A DNA stretch of 64,000 nucleotides from Rhynchopus sp. YZ270_cl-10 (lineage: Eukaryota > Euglenozoa > Diplonemea > Diplonemida > Diplonemidae): NCBI GenBank assembly GCA_964035575.1, contig OZ037911.1, positions 434,001 to 498,000 of the forward strand, given 5' to 3'. The notes below the pieces were generated by a model, which made no database searches, was not told the origin of the DNA, and saw nothing but the letters and a program-made list of their open reading frames with translations. The position numbers and the translations under genes are program-made. Positions 63,419 through 64,000 of the stretch are shown piece after piece (within the stretch, counting starts at the first letter, position 1; each line of letters starts with the position of its first letter).

Positions 63419-64000
63419 CACTTTCTGTTTGTATAAATGGTGTGGCGCGTTACCCTACTTTTCAAGTACATACACACTACATAAGAACTACACAAAAATG
63501 ACTTTTTTTTGGGGGTGTTTAAGGGAAAAAATATTTTTTAGAAGTGACCTTTTTTTGGGGGGGCCGGAAAATTTTTTCACCAATTTTTGCCTACAAAAAA
63601 TCGGGAATTTTTTTTTTTGTTTTCGGTTCTTCCGAGTCTGTGCGTGCTGTGATGGGGTCACTTTGCGCTGAGAAATGAGTACTTTTGACCTAAAATGCAT
63701 GTGTCAGTTTTATACAGGCCATTTTCAGGTTTTGTGTGCAAAATATGGTCAGTACTTAACTTTGAAGGAAAAATGCAAAGTGAACGTGGGAGCAGTTAGC
63801 ATAGCTGCGAACTTTGCTGCATGTTGTGACCCACCATTTGACGGACGGAGCTCGTAGAACCCAATGAGGAGTGAGAAAGAAGGACATGGTCAAATAAAAA
63901 AGTAGCGTACCGTGCGCCTGCGGCGTAAGCTTGCATTCCACCCTCCCCATGACATAGCTTGGCTGTAAAACAAAGTGCATTTTTAAGCGCAATTTTTTGA
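63419..64000. repeat. Dispersed repeat block with GGGGTCA core and GCGCCGCAGGCG copy
   Basis: TGGTGTGGCGC near 63438 recurs at 57674. The core CTGTGCGTGCTGTGATGGGG (63638-63657) matches 56714 and 21706. The stretch 63901-64000, inverted, matches 45580-45680, including AAAATTGCGCTTAAAA. No gene. Confidence 0.6.

Overview
The window is nuclear DNA from a eukaryote, most likely a protist. Genes use the standard code (TGA, TAA and TAG all end genes) and several are interrupted by spliceosomal introns whose 5' sites are nearly always GTATG(G/C/T) and whose 3' sites are CAG. Proteins are typically eukaryotic: mitochondrial HSP60 and HSP10, F-actin capping protein beta, V-ATPase subunit G, SP-RING (SUMO-ligase type), RING and NF-X1 zinc-finger proteins, a pseudokinase-TPR protein, and C2/PX and ubiquitin-like domains. 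Coding DNA is GC-balanced. Intergenic DNA is very A/T-run-rich and packed with small repeats. I cannot name the species.

Every gene I can support lies on the minus strand. In transcription order (right to left) they are: a 158-residue acidic protein (62.9-63.4 kb); V-ATPase G (56.3-59.6 kb, four small exons, a 2.3-kb intron full of satellites); an 83-residue two-exon gene (54.0-54.6 kb); a UBL/coiled-coil/histidine-phosphatase fusion of about 1000 residues (46.8-51.3 kb); a shorter histidine-phosphatase paralogue (42.5-43.6 kb); a C2-membrane-PX protein (39.3-41.8 kb); a small two-exon gene (35.7-36.1 kb); a CCCH-RING protein (34.4-35.2 kb); two tandem SP-RING paralogues (28.1-31.6 kb); CAPZB (27.0-27.8 kb); two unknown proteins (25.5-26.3 and 23.8-24.6 kb); a pseudokinase-TPR protein (11.3-15.0 kb); two HSP60-HSP10 cassettes (3.5-10.9 kb); an SGNH/SASA esterase (2.2-2.9 kb); and an NF-X1-type zinc-finger protein that runs off the left edge.

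Between and inside the genes lie (1) several families of 35-120-base repeats that can fold into hairpins, whose clear copies all have the same orientation, opposite to the genes; (2) TIR-bounded, foldback or MITE-like elements; (3) long arrays of 5- to 9-base units, most built around AGTAC or GTATAC; and (4) a few broken coding remnants. The 15-24 kb, 36-39 kb, 44-46 kb and 52-54 kb stretches are essentially repeat deserts.

Functional themes: mitochondrial protein folding (two complete chaperonin/co-chaperonin pairs), ubiquitin/SUMO-type factors (UBL fusion, two SP-RING proteins, CCCH-RING, NF-X1 RING), membrane and vacuole biology (C2-PX, V-ATPase G) and actin (CAPZB). Two gene sets, HSP60/HSP10 and the SP-RING pair, show near-identical tracts that stop abruptly, as expected from gene conversion.
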